From: Streptococcus sp. CSL10205-OR2
GTDB lineage: Bacteria; Bacillota; Bacilli; Lactobacillales; Streptococcaceae
Assembly (NCBI RefSeq): GCF_025660655.1
Contig: NZ_JAOTIN010000003.1
Coordinates: 62,001-126,000, forward strand
Direction of reading: 5' to 3'
DNA length: 64,000 nt
In this document: positions 61,964 to 64,000 of the stretch, piece after piece
How the letters are laid out: each line of letters begins with the position of its first letter
How positions within the stretch are numbered: the first letter of the stretch is position 1
Made by a program: the position numbers and the translations under genes
The notes under the pieces: model-generated
Told to the model about the DNA's origin: nothing
The model's database searches: none
The model's input: only the letters and a program-made list of their open reading frames with translations

Positions 61964-62393
61964 GAAAGCGAGACACGATTACCATATTATTGACACCTAC
62001 GAAACAGGAATTGTTCTAACAGGAACAGAAATTAAAAGTGTCAGAGCTGCTAGAATCACCTTAAAAGATGGTTTTGCCCAAATTAAAAATGGTGAAGTTT
62101 GGCTAAATAATGTACATATCACCCCATATGAACAAGGGAACATCTGGAACCAAGACCCCTATAGAACCCGTAAATTACTGCTAAAACGTCGAGAAATTGA
62201 AAAAATTGAAAAAGAATTAAAAGGGACTGGGATGACCTTGGTTCCTTTGAAAGTCTACCTTAAAAATGGTTTTGCCAAGGTTTTGATTGGTCTAGCAAAA
62301 GGTAAGCATGACTATGATAAACGTGAATCTATCAAGCGTCGTGAGCAAGAAAGAGACATTAAACGTCAGATGAAACAATTTAACAAACGCTAA
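61926..62393 (+). CDS. smpB: SsrA-binding protein SmpB
   Basis: A 155-residue partner of tmRNA in ribosome rescue. Motifs: [43 protein letters not shown] and a basic tail. AAAAAAGGAGGAGGCC inside the rnr coding end provides its ribosome site. No tmRNA gene is found in the window. Confidence 0.97.
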   Translation: MVKEEGKLVAQNKKARHDYHIIDTYETGIVLTGTEIKSVRAARITLKDGFAQIKNGEVWLNNVHITPYEQGNIWNQDPYRTRKLLLKRREIEKIEKELKGTGMTLVPLKVYLKNGFAKVLIGLAKGKHDYDKRESIKRREQERDIKRQMKQFNKR

Positions 62394-62534
62394 GGTAAAA
62401 ATGGCGTTATTGTTCTAATGTTTGAATTGTAAAGAAGTGTTTAAAATAAAAAGATAAATAAGTGATAGAGTAGACGTTGCCAGCTAGTCCTTGTGAAATA
62501 AACTTGAAAAAACAATCGATTTTTGATAGACTAA

Positions 62535-63188
<654 letters not shown>

Positions 63189-63209
63189 TATAGAAAAGAG
63201 ATCAAACTT

Positions 63210-63527
63210 ATGATGTTAAAACCTTCCATTGATACTTTATTAGATAAAGTACCATCTAAATATTCACTTTGTGTGCTTCAAGCTAAAAGAGCTCATGAGT
63301 TAGAGATGGGAGCAACCCCAACACAAGACTTTAAATCAGTGAAGTCAACCTTGCGTGCTTTAGAAGAAATTGAGTCTGGAAATGTTGTTATCCATCCAGA
63401 TCCTGTTGCAAAACGTGCAGCAGTACGAGCTAAGATTGAAGCAGAACGACTTGCTAAAGAAGCTGAAGAACGTAAGATAAAAGAACAAATTGCAAAAGAA
63501 AAAGAAGAAGAAGGTGAAAAAATCTAA
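63210..63527 (+). CDS. rpoZ: RNA polymerase omega subunit
   Basis: A 105-residue subunit with [31 protein letters not shown] and a Glu/Lys-rich C-terminal helix. Assists assembly of RNA polymerase. GAAAAGAGATC precedes ATG 63210. Its last codons form part of a terminator stem. Confidence 0.93.
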   Translation: MMLKPSIDTLLDKVPSKYSLCVLQAKRAHELEMGATPTQDFKSVKSTLRALEEIESGNVVIHPDPVAKRAAVRAKIEAERLAKEAEERKIKEQIAKEKEEEGEKI

Positions 63528-63553
63528 GATTGCTATCAATCTTAGATTTTTCG
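63519..63553 (+). terminator. Terminator overlapping the rpoZ stop codon
   Basis: AAATCTAAGATT / AATCTTAGATTT stem with GCTATC loop and T-run. The left arm contains the rpoZ stop codon; priA begins only 15 bases later. Confidence 0.88.
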
Positions 63554-63567
63554 TATGGAGGTAGCTA

Positions 63568-64000
63568 ATGAAAAAAACAGCTCAAGTCATTGTTGATATT
63601 CCTTCAATGCAAACAGATAAACCTTTTTCATACAGTATTCCAGATCACTTGCTTGACCTTGTTGCCGTTGGTTCAAGAGTTCATGTCCCTTTTGGTCGAG
63701 CAAATCGATTACTACAAGGCTTTGTCCTTGATATTACTCTTTCTGAGTCTGACGAGTTAAAAGAAGTTGTTAGTGTGTTAGATTTTGTGCCAGTTCTTAA
63801 TAAAGAACAACTGTTTTTGGCAACTGAAATGAGAAAAACTGTCTTTTCTTATAAAGTATCAATCCTAAAAGCAATGATTCCTAACCTCCTTAATTCTAAT
63901 TATGATAAACGGTTGACACCTAGAGAGAGTCTTAGCCAAGAAGATGCCAAACTCATTTTCAAAGAGAAAGAAGATGTTTTGTTTTCATCTCTTTCAGAAG
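63568..64000 (+). CDS. priA: Primosomal protein N' (PriA helicase), N-terminal part (runs past window end)
   Basis: The first 144 codons are visible: MKKTAQVIVDIPSMQTDKPFSYSIPD and VGSRVHVPFGRANRLLQGFVLDI form the 3'-DNA-binding domain typical of PriA; helicase motifs lie outside. PriA reloads replisomes at collapsed forks. TATGGAGGTAGCTA precedes ATG 63568. The gmk-rpoZ-priA order supports the call. Confidence 0.93.
   Translation, partial: MKKTAQVIVDIPSMQTDKPFSYSIPDHLLDLVAVGSRVHVPFGRANRLLQGFVLDITLSESDELKEVVSVLDFVPVLNKEQLFLATEMRKTVFSYKVSILKAMIPNLLNSNYDKRLTPRESLSQEDAKLIFKEKEDVLFSSLSE

Overview
The window is a continuous stretch of a low-GC Gram-positive chromosome that is clearly Streptococcus. 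The signs are the arginine deiminase cluster with Flp- and ArgR-type regulators, the murD-murG-divIB run, the rplK-rplA / pyrH-frr / cvfB-yozE-phoH-ybeY-dgkA-era-mutM-coaE chain, rpmG-secG-rnr-smpB, a type-2 Asp23/Gls24 stress operon, and an LPXTG surface protein. Gene content and order resemble the pyogenic group (S. pyogenes, S. uberis, S. parauberis, S. iniae relatives), but the species cannot be fixed from sequence reading alone. Nearly all genes are on the + strand.

Layout. 1-3.9 kb: end of a GH35 beta-galactosidase gene and its mannose-family PTS (EIIB, EIIC, EIID, EIIA). 4-6.2 kb: an FMN reductase (-) and a MATE exporter (+). 6.2-9 kb: a 906-residue cell-wall-anchored protein with a transglutaminase-like domain, a leucine-rich BspA-like part and a long Pro/Glu repeat tail (-). 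9.3-11.8 kb: a GlsB/AmaP/Asp23 envelope-stress operon with two tandem duplications. 11.9-15.4 kb: a tRNA, a DUF1912 gene, and a T-box-controlled valS. 15.6-23.4 kb: argR (-), flp, arcA, arcB, arcD, an M20 peptidase and arcC, which together import arginine, convert it to ornithine, ammonia and CO2, and make ATP; a perfect cre site precedes arcA. 23.6-27 kb: rsmD, coaD, a SepM/YlbL protease, yutD, vanZ, then a dead IS3-type remnant. 27.3-32 kb: a four-gene 2-oxo acid (pyruvate/acetoin) dehydrogenase operon starting with its E3 and carrying a cre-like site at the promoter. 32.1-35.3 kb: a non-coding scar, a prepilin-peptidase-like gene lacking its Cys-rich N-terminal part (-), dpr, yqgQ, glcK and a rhodanese-fold protein without its catalytic Cys. 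35.4-41.4 kb: typA, DUF3165, murD, murG, divIB. 41.7-44.3 kb: a Mn/Zn/Fe ABC importer in ATPase-permease-lipoprotein order. 44.3-49.9 kb: cyclophilin lipoprotein (-), ftsK, a DUF3883 nuclease-fold protein, a Gfo/Idh/MocA oxidoreductase, DUF3397 (-). 50-64 kb: ribosome, cell-cycle and RNA-metabolism housekeeping genes, ending inside priA.

No CRISPR array, prophage or complete mobile element is visible, and I found no convincing wholly new multi-gene system. The strongest unexplained signals are: (i) two copies of the same small RNA fold, one in the rplK leader and one between rplK and rplA, which look like paired sites for L1 autoregulation; (ii) promoters placed so that yqgQ and ftsK would be transcribed as leaderless mRNAs; (iii) the transglutaminase/BspA/repeat surface protein; (iv) the DUF3883 gene; (v) a synteny junction between divIB and the metal importer where ftsA-ftsZ would be expected; (vi) a Thr-anticodon tRNA with a glycine-tRNA-like body. 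Functions named below rest on recognised motifs and family memory; no database search was possible.
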